The notes under the pieces are model-generated. The model was given only the letters and a program-made list of their open reading frames with translations. It made no database searches and had not been told where the DNA came from. A stretch of 64,000 nucleotides of DNA from Streptomyces sp. CB02980 (GTDB taxonomy: Bacteria; Actinomycetota; Actinomycetes; Streptomycetales; Streptomycetaceae). The stretch spans positions 248,001-312,000 of the forward strand of contig NZ_JACSCH020000006.1 in assembly GCF_014451325.2 (NCBI RefSeq), in the 5' to 3' direction. Positions 17,340 through 25,939 of this stretch are shown here, one piece after another (position 1 is the stretch's first letter; each line of letters opens with the position of its first letter). The translations under genes and the position numbers were made by a program.

Positions 17340-18128
17340 ATGGACGAGGTGAGCACCACGCCGAGCAGGCTTCGGGGACGGGTCACGTCACGGGACGGGA
17401 CGACGATCGCGTACGAGCGGTACGGGGAGGGGCCGCCGCTCGTCCTGGTGAGCGGCGCGCTGGGGACGGCCGCGGGCGAGCGTGCGCTGGGCGGGTTCCT
17501 GGCCCGGCGCTTCTCGGTCGTGGCGTACGACCGGAGGGGTCGCGGGGGGAGCGGCGACACCGGGCCGTACGCGGTGGAGCGGGAGATCGAGGACCTGGCC
17601 GCGGTGGTCGGGGAGGCGGGGCCGGGTGCGGCGCTGCACGGGACGGGCACGGGGGGCGCGCTGGTCCTGGCCGCGGTGGCCGCCGGGCTGCCGGCCGGGG
17701 CGGCGTCGGTGTTCGAGCCGCCGTACTCGGCGGCGGCCGCCGAGCGGCGGCGGCAGGTGGCCGTGCTGCTCGCCGGGGGACGGCGGGCGGAGGCGATCGA
17801 CCTGTTCCTGGCGGAGTCGACGGTGCCCGCGGGGCTGCGGCCCGGGATCGCGGAGCTGGCGCACACCCTCGCGTACGACTTCGCCGTCCTCGGCGACGGG
17901 ACGGTGCCGGAGCGTCTGCTGGCCCGGGTCCACGCGCGCGTGCTGGTGGTCGACGGGGGCGTGAGCCCGGTGGGCGTCCGGCAGGCGGCCCGCGCCCTGA
18001 CGGAGGCTCTCCCCCGGGGCCGGCACCGCACGTTGACGGGCCAGACGTACGAGGTGGCCCCGCACGTCCTCGCCCCGGTCCTGGAGGAGTTCCTCACCGA
18101 CGAGCGGGAGCCCGCGGAGGCGGCCTAG
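17340..18128 (+). CDS. Alpha/beta-hydrolase fold protein lacking the nucleophile serine
   Basis: A 262-aa protein with the alpha/beta-hydrolase layout: VTSRDGTTIAYERYGEG start, an oxyanion region VLVSGALG, and VVAYDRRGRGGSGDT. The nucleophile elbow, normally G-H-S-x-G-G, reads GTGTGG (residues 101-106), so Gly103 stands where the catalytic Ser should be. An acid candidate (LVVDGG) and a late His remain. It may therefore be a non-hydrolytic family member or use different chemistry. Start set at the ATG 17340-17342; a GTG at 17316 would add eight residues, and neither has an obvious ribosome site. It diverges from the LOG-like gene and is separated by 239 bp from the next operon, so probably monocistronic. 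Confidence 0.75.
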   Translation: MDEVSTTPSRLRGRVTSRDGTTIAYERYGEGPPLVLVSGALGTAAGERALGGFLARRFSVVAYDRRGRGGSGDTGPYAVEREIEDLAAVVGEAGPGAALHGTGTGGALVLAAVAAGLPAGAASVFEPPYSAAAAERRRQVAVLLAGGRRAEAIDLFLAESTVPAGLRPGIAELAHTLAYDFAVLGDGTVPERLLARVHARVLVVDGGVSPVGVRQAARALTEALPRGRHRTLTGQTYEVAPHVLAPVLEEFLTDEREPAEAA

Positions 18129-18268
18129 GGGGTGTCCGACCATGATCCGCCGGACGGGCCCCAGGGCCGTCCGACCCGATCGACCCTGATCGGGCCACGA
18201 CCGATCCTGGCCATGAGCTGACCGACCGTGATCCGCCGGGCAGGGCCCTGGGCGGGAACGCCACCGGA

Positions 18269-18296
18269 CTGAGTACCTCGCGGCGGGTCTGAGTAC
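18269..18296. repeat. Direct repeat CTGAGTAC x2 upstream of the caspase/STAND operon
   Basis: Two CTGAGTAC octamers at 18269-18276 and 18289-18296, 20 bp apart start to start (about two helix turns), 72 bp before the hydrolase ATG. They could be an activator site or overlap the promoter. Two longer related blocks containing TGATCCGCCGG lie just upstream (about 18142 and 18229). Confidence 0.45.
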
Positions 18297-18367
18297 GCCA
18301 ACGGGCTTTCTCGGGCCCCTCCTTGGGGAGATCATGGCTGTCCGGACAACGGAGATCGGGGGCTGTG

Positions 18368-19255
18368 ATGGCACGAGTCGTGGTCGTCCACGGGGTGGGT
18401 CAGGAGTATCTGGGTCGCAGGAGCCTCCAGGGGCCCGTCGCCGCCGCGCTCGCCGACGGCGTCGACGGGGCCGCGCGGGCCGGGGACGTGCCCGCGGACG
18501 CCGTACCGGCGGTCGAGGACGTCGACGTCGCCTTCTACGGCGACGCGTTCCGCGCCCCCGGCGCCAAGGCGGGGCAGGCCGGCCCGCTGTCCGCCGCGGA
18601 CGTGACCGACCCGTACGAGCGGGAGCTCCTCCTGGCCTGGGCGGACGCGGCGGTCCGCGGGCAGGAACCCCGGGGCGACACGAAGGCGCCGACACCGCAG
18701 GTGGTGCAGCGCGCCATGAACGTACTGCTGCGCTCCCCGTTCCTGCCGGGGCCGGTGGCCGAGCGGTTCCTGCTCGGTGTACTGCGGCAGGTGCGCCGCT
18801 ACTTCGGCGAGGACGCCGTGCGCGCCCGGGCCATGGAGGCCGTCGCCTCCCGCGTGGGGCCCGACACGACCGTGCTCGTCGGTCACTCCCTCGGTTCCGT
18901 CGTCGCGTACGAGGCCCTGTGCGCCCATCCCGAGTGGCCCGTCCGGACCCTGGTGACCCTCGGTTCCCCGCTCGGCATGCCGTCGCTCGTCTTCGACCGG
19001 CTGCGCCCCGCTCCCCACGCCGGCCGCGGCCGCTGGCCGGAGGGGCTCGCGCACTGGACGAACCTCGCCGACCGGCACGACGTGGTGGCGTCGGTCAAGG
19101 AGCTCGCCGGTCTGTTCCGCCCGGCCGACGGCACGGCGGGCGGAGTGCTGCGCGACGTGCCGGTCGACAACGGGTGGAAGGTGCACGACCTGCTGCGTCA
19201 TCTGACGGCCCGGGAGACGGGCGCGGCGATCGGCGAGGGGCTGCGGGCGGGGTGA
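18368..19255 (+). CDS. Alpha/beta hydrolase (lipase/esterase-like) coupled to the caspase-STAND gene
   Basis: A 295-aa alpha/beta hydrolase with an intact nucleophile elbow VGHSLGSVV (Ser174) and an oxyanion-type start MARVVVVHGVGQEYLG. The SPLGMP and NLADRHDVVAS blocks resemble the acid region of PGAP1/lipase-like members, and a His lies in the last 30 residues (WKVHDLL). No signal peptide, so cytoplasmic. The ATG at 18368 follows a GGGGG tract. Its stop overlaps the GTG start of the caspase/STAND gene by 4 bp (GTGA), so the two are made together. Such two-gene pairing is typical of conflict or signalling systems in which the hydrolase is an effector or a partner of the sensor protein. That role is inference; the substrate is unknown. 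Confidence 0.85.
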   Translation: MARVVVVHGVGQEYLGRRSLQGPVAAALADGVDGAARAGDVPADAVPAVEDVDVAFYGDAFRAPGAKAGQAGPLSAADVTDPYERELLLAWADAAVRGQEPRGDTKAPTPQVVQRAMNVLLRSPFLPGPVAERFLLGVLRQVRRYFGEDAVRARAMEAVASRVGPDTTVLVGHSLGSVVAYEALCAHPEWPVRTLVTLGSPLGMPSLVFDRLRPAPHAGRGRWPEGLAHWTNLADRHDVVASVKELAGLFRPADGTAGGVLRDVPVDNGWKVHDLLRHLTARETGAAIGEGLRAG

Positions 19256-22200
19256 CGGAGGCCGTGGAGCCGAAGCGGTACGTGCTGGCCTTCGGCGCCG
19301 CGCGGTACGCGCACGAGGAACTGCCCGCCCTGCCCCGGGTCGCCGACGACCTGGCCCGGGTGCTGGACTCGCTCGCCGGCGTCGGGTACGAGCCGGTGCC
19401 CGTCTTCCCCGACGGCAGCCTGGATCCGCCCGGCCCCCAGGACGTGCTGCGGCCGTTGCTGCGCTGGCTCCCGGAGGGCTTCGAGGACGACGACGCGTTG
19501 CTCGTCTACTACAGCGGGCACGGGCAGGCGGACGGTCGGGAGCACTTCCTGATGTGCGCGGAGTCCGATCCGGGCTCGGCGGAGGTACGGATCACCGCCA
19601 TGAGCACCCGTCAGCTCGTGGAGCTCCCCGCGCGCAAGGGCGTCCGGCGGATCCTGCTCGTGATCGACGCCTGCTACGCGGGCCAGGGCGCCGTGGACGC
19701 CTTCACCTGGGCCGTCGAGGCCAAGCACGCGGTCGCCCACGCGCCGAACACCGACCACCGCTACCTGAAGTCCTTCGGCGTGCTCAGCGCGGCGCGGATC
19801 ACCGAGGAGGCGCAGGACGGCGCGTTCAGCGCGGCGCTCGCCCATGTCCTCGGCGACGAGGGCTGGCTCGGCCACCGCTCCAGTCACATCTCCCTGTCGG
19901 ACCTCACGGGCGCGCTCAACGCGGAGTTCCGGCGCCGGGGCGTCGACCACCACGCAGACTGGGCCCAGCTGTGCGACGACACCGTGCGCGGGGACACCGC
20001 CACCGGGTTCTTCCGCAACCCCTTCCACGTGCCGGAACTGGGCCTGGTCGACCGCGACCTCGACGTCGCCGAGCAGCGCCACTTCGTGCGGCGGCTCGAA
20101 GCGGCGTCCGGATACGGGGCGGCCGAGCGGCAGCGCCGGTACAAGGATCTGGTCGAGCACTTCTCGCCCCGCGGGACGGGCCGGCAGGCCGTCCAGGAGA
20201 CGGGCCACTACTTCACCGGCCGGGTCCGCGTCCTGACCCGGCTGGCCGGCTGGCTGCGGAGCGGGAACGACCAGGAGGCCCGGGTCTTCGTCGTGACCGG
20301 CCCGCCGGGCGTCGGCAAGTCCGCGGTGCTCGGCCGTCTCGTCGCCCTGGCCGACGACGACGCGCGCGGTGTCGTCCCGGCCGGCACCATCGCCCCCGGG
20401 ACGGCGCCGCCGTCCGGTTCGGTCACCGTGGCCCTGCACGCCCGCGCCCTGTCGCTGCCGCAGGTCGTCTCCGCGCTCGCCGCCGCGTTCGGCTGCCCCG
20501 AGCCGACCGAGACGGCGCTGCGCGCCCGTCTCGCGGAGCCCGGTCACGTCGCCACCGTCGTCGTCGACGCGCTCGACGAATCGGGCGTCGCCCACGACGA
20601 GGAGCGCCGCATCGCCCGCTTCCTCGCCGACCTGGCGGCCTCGGCGCCCCGGCTGCGGCTCCTCGTCGGCACCCGGCCCCATCTCGCGGGCGCGGTGGCG
20701 GACGGGGCGCCGTACACCCGGGTCGTCGATCTCGCGTCCTCCGACTGGACCGAGCCCGACGACCTCGTGCGGTACGCGGCGAGCATCCTGCGGTCACCGC
20801 TCGGGCCGCACAGCGGGACGGGTGTGTCCGACGCGCTGATCGACTCGGCCGCGGCCGAGATCGCGCGTGCCTCCGACCCGATCTACCTGGTGGCCCGGCT
20901 GATGGCGCGCTCGGTCGCCGGCTCCGGGCTGCTGCGGACCCGCGCGCCGCTGGCGCTGCCCGCCCGCGATCCGGCGGCGGGCCCGGCGGCCCAGGTCGGC
21001 CGTGCCTTCCGGTGGGCGCTGGCACAGCACCTGGCCCCGGCGGAGGTGGCCGAGGTCGGCGCTCTCCTGCTGCCGCTGGCGTACGCGGAGGGGCACGGCA
21101 TGCCCCTCGCCCCGATCTGGGCGGCGCTCGCGGCCGACCGGCCGCGACAGGTCGGCCCGACGGCCGAGCGGCTGACGCGGCTGCTGCGCGACGAGGCCGT
21201 CGGCCCGTATCTCGTCGAGGCCCTCGACGAGGACGACCGCTCGGTGTACCGGCTCTACCACCAGGCGCTCGCCGACGAGTTGCGGCGCCACGACGCGCCG
21301 CCGGACGCCGAGACACGGTGGTACGTACGGCTTCGGGACACGGTGCCGCGGGCGGCCGACGGGACCGTGCTGTGGCACGCGGCCGACCCGTACGTCCTGC
21401 GTCATCTGCCGGCGAAGGCCGCGGCGGCGGACCGGCTCGACGAGCTGGTCACCGACGGTGAGTTCCTCGTGCACGCCCACCCGGCCGGACTCGCCCCGTG
21501 GTTGCACGGGCTGCGGACCGAGCAGGCGCGTTCGGCCGCGGCCGTCTACCGCGCCCATCTGGATCTCCATCAGGACATGACGCGCGAGGAGCGCCGGCAC
21601 GTCCTCGCCTGCGACGCCGCCCGGCACCGGCACACCGCCCTGCTCGCCGGGCTGAACTCCGGCGGGAAGGTGGGGCGTTGGCGCCCCCAGTGGGCGGCGG
21701 CGGGCAGCACGCCGACCACCCTCTCCGTGCAGCGCCTGGCCGACGGCCGGGGGCCGGTCGAGTCGGCGGCCTTCGTCGGGACGGCGGGGCGGGACACCGT
21801 CGTCGTCCTCGGCGGCGGGACACCGCAGGCCTGGGCGCTCGCGACGGGGCGGACGTCCGCACTGCCGGACGCGGTCGCCGAACGGCAGGTCACCGCCCTG
21901 ACCGCGACCTCGTCGGCCGGGCACGACCTGCTCGTCACCGGCACGGAGACCGGCGCCCTCCGGTTCCACGACCTCGCCACCGGAAAGACCCTCACGGCCG
22001 AGCCGGTGGAGGAGAGGACCGCGCGCGGGTCCGTACCCGCGGGTGGGAGGAACGTGCGCGTGGACGCGCTCGTCACCCTCGAACTGGACGGCCGGAAGGC
22101 CGTGGTGAGCGCGTGGGCCGACGGGGAGCTGCGCGCCTGGGACGTCGCCGACGCGAGGGCGCTGCCCTGGCGGGTCCGGCTGCCGGACGGCTGCTGCGGC

Positions 22201-23892
22201 GGCCTGGCGGTCGTCACCGTCGACGCGGACCCCAAGGCGGAGAACCTCGCCCTCCGCCGGGGCCGGGACCTGGTCGTGGCCGGCGGTCCGCAGGGCGTCC
22301 TGTACGTCTGGGACCCCCTGCGCGGAATGCTCACGACGAGCGCGGAGGACCCGAGCCGTCCGGCGCTCGACTCGGTCGACTGCACCCTGCTCCACGCCGT
22401 CCCCGTCGCCGTGACGGCCGACCGCGCCGCCGTCCGCATCTGGTCGCTGCGGCGGCCGCGCGCACCCCGCGAGGTGGGCACCGTGCCGCTGCGGTCTCCG
22501 GCGGTCGCGGTGTCCTGCACCACCCTGGGCGGCCGCCCCACGGCAGTGCTGGCGTGCGCGGACGGCACCGTCCACCTGCTCGACCTGGAGAGCCGCCGGC
22601 TGACCGCGTCCTCGGCGGCGCCGCCGTCACCGGCGGAGGCGGTGCCACCGTCCGCCGGCCCCGCACCGGCGCCGCCGTTCACCACCCTGCGCACGCACGC
22701 CTCCGCCGACGGCGCCGTCACCGCCGTCCTCGGCGCGTCCGACGGGTCCGTGCACGTGTGCGACGTGACGGCACCACCCGCCGCGCCGAGCGCCGGCCAC
22801 ACCCGGCCCGTGACGGCTGTGGCCTGCGTCGGAGGCGGGGACCAGCCCCGTTACGTGGTGACCGCGAGCACCGACACGACGGTACGCATCCGGTGGATGG
22901 AATCGGGAGCGAACGCCCTGCCGCCGCTCACCGACGCGGTGTCGGCGTTCACCGGCGTCGTCGCCGCCTCCGTCGACGGTCGGCTGGTCGCGCTGACCCG
23001 GGCCGCCAACCGCCCGGCGGAGGTGTGGGACCTGTCCAGCGGCATGACGATGGACCGGCAGTCGCCTCGCTGGCCCGTGGCGGAGACCGTCGGCCGGTAC
23101 GGGGGCCGCCCGGTCGCCGTCACCGCCGGTCGCACGCACCACGTGGAGGTGTGGGACCTGATCAGCGGTGTCTCGCTGCGCCGGCTGGAACAGGGCCCGG
23201 GCCCGATCCCGGTGACGGCCCTCGCGTGTGCGCCCGGGGACGGGGGGCTCGCCGTGGTCGCCGCGCGGGCGAACGGCTCGGTGATGATGTGGCGCGACGC
23301 CAGGCGTCCGCGCCGCCACGAGCTGCGGATGGACTGGGAGGCGGTCGCGGTCGCGTGCGTCCGCGCGGAGGGCCGCCCGGTGGCCCTCATCGCCTGCGAC
23401 GACGCGGCGATCCGGGCCTGGGACGGCACCGACACGGTCACCGTGGCCCGCTGGGAACCGCGGCGCGACGGGCCGGAGGCGTCCGCGCCGGCGTTTCCGG
23501 GCGGGCGGACGAGCCGGGTCACGGCGCTCTCGGCACATGTCGTGGACGGCCGGCTGCTGTTCGCGGTGGGGGACGGCGACGGGCGGGTGACGGTGTGGGA
23601 GACGCACGCCGGGGCCTGGCCGCCGCCCGCGTGCGGCGACGCCGCCGACTCGTTCACCATGCCCGGCGGCGTACCGGTCACCGCGCTGGAGTTCGCCCCC
23701 GACGGGCGTCTCGTGATCTGCGCGGAGACGGACGTCCATGTCTTCGGCACCTCGCCGGCACCCGAGCCGGCCGACGGCCCGACCGCGCCTCCGCGCCCGC
23801 TCCCGGCGCCGCGGGCGGCCGGGTCCGGGGACGGCGGGAGGCGGGAGGCGGCGGGAGCCGCCGCCCGGCCGGACCGGAAGGGGCGGACCTAG
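19252..23892 (+). CDS. Caspase-like peptidase / STAND NTPase / WD40-type propeller protein
   Basis: A 1546-aa multidomain protein. Residues about 8-260 form a caspase-like (C14) domain: the catalytic His is in YYSGHGQADG (His90) and the Cys in VIDACYAGQG (Cys141), with the usual spacing of about 50. A P-loop STAND/NACHT-type NTPase follows: Walker A GPPGVGKS (350-357) and Walker B VVVDALDES (Asp439, Asp442), with helical winged regions to about residue 780. The C-terminal half (about 820-1500) is a run of roughly a dozen short WD-like blades (LRAWDVADARAL, LYVWDPLRG, VRIWSLRRP, AEVWDLSSG, VEVWDLISG, IRAWDGTDT), enough for two propellers, then a Pro/Ala-rich tail. This is the layout of actinobacterial sensor proteins in which the propeller detects a trigger, the NTPase oligomerises and the protease is released. 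The GTG start overlaps the hydrolase stop. No membrane segments seen. Confidence 0.9.
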   Translation: MTEAVEPKRYVLAFGAARYAHEELPALPRVADDLARVLDSLAGVGYEPVPVFPDGSLDPPGPQDVLRPLLRWLPEGFEDDDALLVYYSGHGQADGREHFLMCAESDPGSAEVRITAMSTRQLVELPARKGVRRILLVIDACYAGQGAVDAFTWAVEAKHAVAHAPNTDHRYLKSFGVLSAARITEEAQDGAFSAALAHVLGDEGWLGHRSSHISLSDLTGALNAEFRRRGVDHHADWAQLCDDTVRGDTATGFFRNPFHVPELGLVDRDLDVAEQRHFVRRLEAASGYGAAERQRRYKDLVEHFSPRGTGRQAVQETGHYFTGRVRVLTRLAGWLRSGNDQEARVFVVTGPPGVGKSAVLGRLVALADDDARGVVPAGTIAPGTAPPSGSVTVALHARALSLPQVVSALAAAFGCPEPTETALRARLAEPGHVATVVVDALDESGVAHDEERRIARFLADLAASAPRLRLLVGTRPHLAGAVADGAPYTRVVDLASSDWTEPDDLVRYAASILRSPLGPHSGTGVSDALIDSAAAEIARASDPIYLVARLMARSVAGSGLLRTRAPLALPARDPAAGPAAQVGRAFRWALAQHLAPAEVAEVGALLLPLAYAEGHGMPLAPIWAALAADRPRQVGPTAERLTRLLRDEAVGPYLVEALDEDDRSVYRLYHQALADELRRHDAPPDAETRWYVRLRDTVPRAADGTVLWHAADPYVLRHLPAKAAAADRLDELVTDGEFLVHAHPAGLAPWLHGLRTEQARSAAAVYRAHLDLHQDMTREERRHVLACDAARHRHTALLAGLNSGGKVGRWRPQWAAAGSTPTTLSVQRLADGRGPVESAAFVGTAGRDTVVVLGGGTPQAWALATGRTSALPDAVAERQVTALTATSSAGHDLLVTGTETGALRFHDLATGKTLTAEPVEERTARGSVPAGGRNVRVDALVTLELDGRKAVVSAWADGELRAWDVADARALPWRVRLPDGCCGGLAVVTVDADPKAENLALRRGRDLVVAGGPQGVLYVWDPLRGMLTTSAEDPSRPALDSVDCTLLHAVPVAVTADRAAVRIWSLRRPRAPREVGTVPLRSPAVAVSCTTLGGRPTAVLACADGTVHLLDLESRRLTASSAAPPSPAEAVPPSAGPAPAPPFTTLRTHASADGAVTAVLGASDGSVHVCDVTAPPAAPSAGHTRPVTAVACVGGGDQPRYVVTASTDTTVRIRWMESGANALPPLTDAVSAFTGVVAASVDGRLVALTRAANRPAEVWDLSSGMTMDRQSPRWPVAETVGRYGGRPVAVTAGRTHHVEVWDLISGVSLRRLEQGPGPIPVTALACAPGDGGLAVVAARANGSVMMWRDARRPRRHELRMDWEAVAVACVRAEGRPVALIACDDAAIRAWDGTDTVTVARWEPRRDGPEASAPAFPGGRTSRVTALSAHVVDGRLLFAVGDGDGRVTVWETHAGAWPPPACGDAADSFTMPGGVPVTALEFAPDGRLVICAETDVHVFGTSPAPEPADGPTAPPRPLPAPRAAGSGDGGRREAAGAAARPDRKGRT

Positions 23893-23925
23893 GGGGCGTC
23901 TGCGAGACACCCCCTGGGGGTGGGC

Positions 23926-25077
23926 CTACGCCGTCGCCGGTGCTGCCGCCGTCGTGCGGCGGGTCGTCGTCGCGATCGTGGCCGAGCCGACCACGCGCGT
24001 GCCGTCGTACAGCACGATCGCCTGGCCCGGGGCCACGCCGCGGACCGGCTCGTCGAAGGCGACCGCGAGCTCGCCGTCCGTCAGGGACGCCGTCACCTCG
24101 GTCTCGCCGCCGTGGGCGCGGAGCTGGGCCGTGTAGCGGCCCTCGCCCTCCGGCGCGGTGCCGCACCAGCGGGGCTTGACGGCGGTCAGCGCCGTGACGT
24201 CCAGGGCCTCGACGGGGCCCACCGTGACCCTGTTGTCGACCGGCGAGATGTCCAGGACGTAGCGCGGCTTGCCGTCGGCGGCGGGGTGGCCGATCCGCAG
24301 GCCCTTGCGCTGGCCGATGGTGAAGCCGTACGCGCCCTCGTGGCTGCCGACCTTCGTACCGGCCTCGTCGACGATGTCACCCTCCGCCTTGCCCAGGCGG
24401 GAGGCGAGGAAGCCCTGGGTGTCGCCGTCGGCGATGAAGCAGATGTCGTGGCTGTCGGGCTTCTTCGCGACCGCGAGCCCGCGCCGCTCGGCCTCCGCGC
24501 GGATCTCGTCCTTGGTGGTGAGCGTGTCGCCCAGCGGGAACATCGCGTGCGCGAGCTGCTTCTCGTCGAGCACGCCGAGCACGTACGACTGGTCCTTCGC
24601 CATGTCGGAGGCGCGGTGCAGCTCGCGGGTGCCGTCCTCGTTCAGGACGACCGTCGCGTAGTGACCGGTGCAGACCGCGTCGAAGCCGAGGGCGAGCGCC
24701 TTGTCGAGCAGTGCGGCGAACTTGATCTTCTCGTTGCAGCGCAGGCACGGGTTGGGCGTGCGGCCGGCCTCGTACTCCGCGACGAAGTCGTCCACGACGT
24801 CCTCGCGGAAGCGCTCGGCGAGGTCCCACACGTAGAACGGGATGCCGATGACGTCGGCCGCCCGGCGGGCGTCGCGGGAATCCTCGATCGTGCAGCAGCC
24901 GCGTGCTCCCGTACGGAAGGACTGCGGGTTCGCGGAGAGGGCGAGGTGCACGCCGGTGACGTCGTGGCCGGCCTCGGCGGCACGGGCGGCGGCGACGGCG
25001 GAGTCCACTCCGCCGGACATGGCGGCAAGTACCCGGAGGGGACGGGTCTGGGGGCGCGGGGGCGGAGTCTGAGTCAT
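23926..25077 (-). CDS. mnmA: tRNA-specific 2-thiouridylase
   Basis: MnmA (383 aa) thiolates U34 of tRNA-Lys, tRNA-Glu and tRNA-Gln, receiving sulfur that begins at a cysteine desulfurase. The PP-loop AMSGGVDSAVAA is at the N-terminus. The first catalytic Cys is in TPNPCLRCNEKIKF and the second in SHDICFIADGDT. Other family blocks are TGHYATV, KDQSYVLGVL and FTIGQRKGL. ATG at 25075-25077; longer readings are unsupported. A cysteine desulfurase gene lies 0.9 kb upstream on the same strand but is separated by the divergent amidase gene, so the two are functionally related but not one transcript. A TACCCT hexamer within 20 bp of the ATG hints at a very short or absent 5' leader. Confidence 0.96.
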   Translation of the reverse strand: MTQTPPPRPQTRPLRVLAAMSGGVDSAVAAARAAEAGHDVTGVHLALSANPQSFRTGARGCCTIEDSRDARRAADVIGIPFYVWDLAERFREDVVDDFVAEYEAGRTPNPCLRCNEKIKFAALLDKALALGFDAVCTGHYATVVLNEDGTRELHRASDMAKDQSYVLGVLDEKQLAHAMFPLGDTLTTKDEIRAEAERRGLAVAKKPDSHDICFIADGDTQGFLASRLGKAEGDIVDEAGTKVGSHEGAYGFTIGQRKGLRIGHPAADGKPRYVLDISPVDNRVTVGPVEALDVTALTAVKPRWCGTAPEGEGRYTAQLRAHGGETEVTASLTDGELAVAFDEPVRGVAPGQAIVLYDGTRVVGSATIATTTRRTTAAAPATA

Positions 25078-25138
25078 AGCCCTACCAGGGTACGGGGCGC
25101 CGGGAACCACGGTCGCGGTAGTAAGCGTTCTCGGTGGC

Positions 25139-25834
25139 ATGGGGAGCAAGGCGAGTGGTGCGGGCAGGGCCGGCGGTTCGGGAAAGGCCGGCGGTTCCGG
25201 CAGACGGGTGGGGCGGCGCGCGGTGCTGCTGGGCGGCGGGGTCGCCGTCCTGGGGACGGCGGCGCTGGCCAGGGACGAGCTGGCGCGTGCCTGGTGGCGG
25301 CTGCCGGGGATGGAGAGGAAGCGGGTCGAGGGCGAGCTCGACCACCGGGCCGCCGAGTGGACCTCGGCGTCGCGGGCGAACTGGCGGCGGGCCGACCGGC
25401 CGGACGACTACCGGATCGACCGGGTCGTGATCCATGTCGTCCAGGGCAGTTACGCGACCGCCCTGAAGGTCTTCAAGGACCCCGGGCACGGGGCCGCCGC
25501 GCACTACGTGGTCCGCAAGGACGGGCATGTGGCGCAGATGATCCGGGAGCTCGACGTCGCGTTCCACGCGGGGAGCCGCGACATGAACGAGCGGAGCATC
25601 GGCATCGAGCACGAGGGCTTCGTCGACCGGCCGCAGGACTTCACGGCGGCGATGTACGCGGGGTCGGCGCGGCTGACGGCCGACATATGCGCCCGGTACG
25701 GGATACCCGTGGACCGGGAGCACATCATCGGGCACGTCGAGGTCGAGGGCACCGACCACACCGACCCCGGTCCGCACTGGGACTGGGACCGCTATCTGAA
25801 GCTGGTGCGGGAGGCGTCGAAGACGCGCGCCTGA
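25139..25834 (+). CDS. N-acetylmuramoyl-L-alanine amidase (Amidase_2), probably Tat-exported
   Basis: A 231-aa peptidoglycan amidase of the zinc-dependent Amidase_2/PGRP type. After a Gly/Ser-rich start comes a twin-arginine-like signal (RRVGRRAVLLGGGVAVLG). The zinc ligands are seen in VVIHVVQGS and GHVEVEGTDHTDPGP, and the fold block is HYVVRKDGHVAQMI. It would cut the bond between N-acetylmuramic acid and L-Ala in the cell wall. The ATG at 25139 gives the signal peptide in frame. It diverges from mnmA with only 61 bp between them, so promoters are back to back, and it ends at a perfect hairpin. As I recall, the same gene pair occurs in S. coelicolor. Confidence 0.9.
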   Translation: MGSKASGAGRAGGSGKAGGSGRRVGRRAVLLGGGVAVLGTAALARDELARAWWRLPGMERKRVEGELDHRAAEWTSASRANWRRADRPDDYRIDRVVIHVVQGSYATALKVFKDPGHGAAAHYVVRKDGHVAQMIRELDVAFHAGSRDMNERSIGIEHEGFVDRPQDFTAAMYAGSARLTADICARYGIPVDREHIIGHVEVEGTDHTDPGPHWDWDRYLKLVREASKTRA

Positions 25835-25836
25835 GC

Positions 25837-25861
25837 GCCCGCACGCGGTTCGCGTGCGGGC
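25837..25861. terminator. Hairpin between the amidase and cysteine desulfurase genes
   Basis: Perfect 11-bp arms GCCCGCACGCG/CGCGTGCGGGC with a 3-nt loop, 3 bp after the amidase stop and between convergent genes. Confidence 0.85.
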
Positions 25862-25939
25862 CTGGGCGCGGGTCTGGGCTCACGCGCTGGCCGCGCGCCG
25901 GCCTGGGCTCTCACGACCCGCGCGGGCCTCGGGCGCGGG

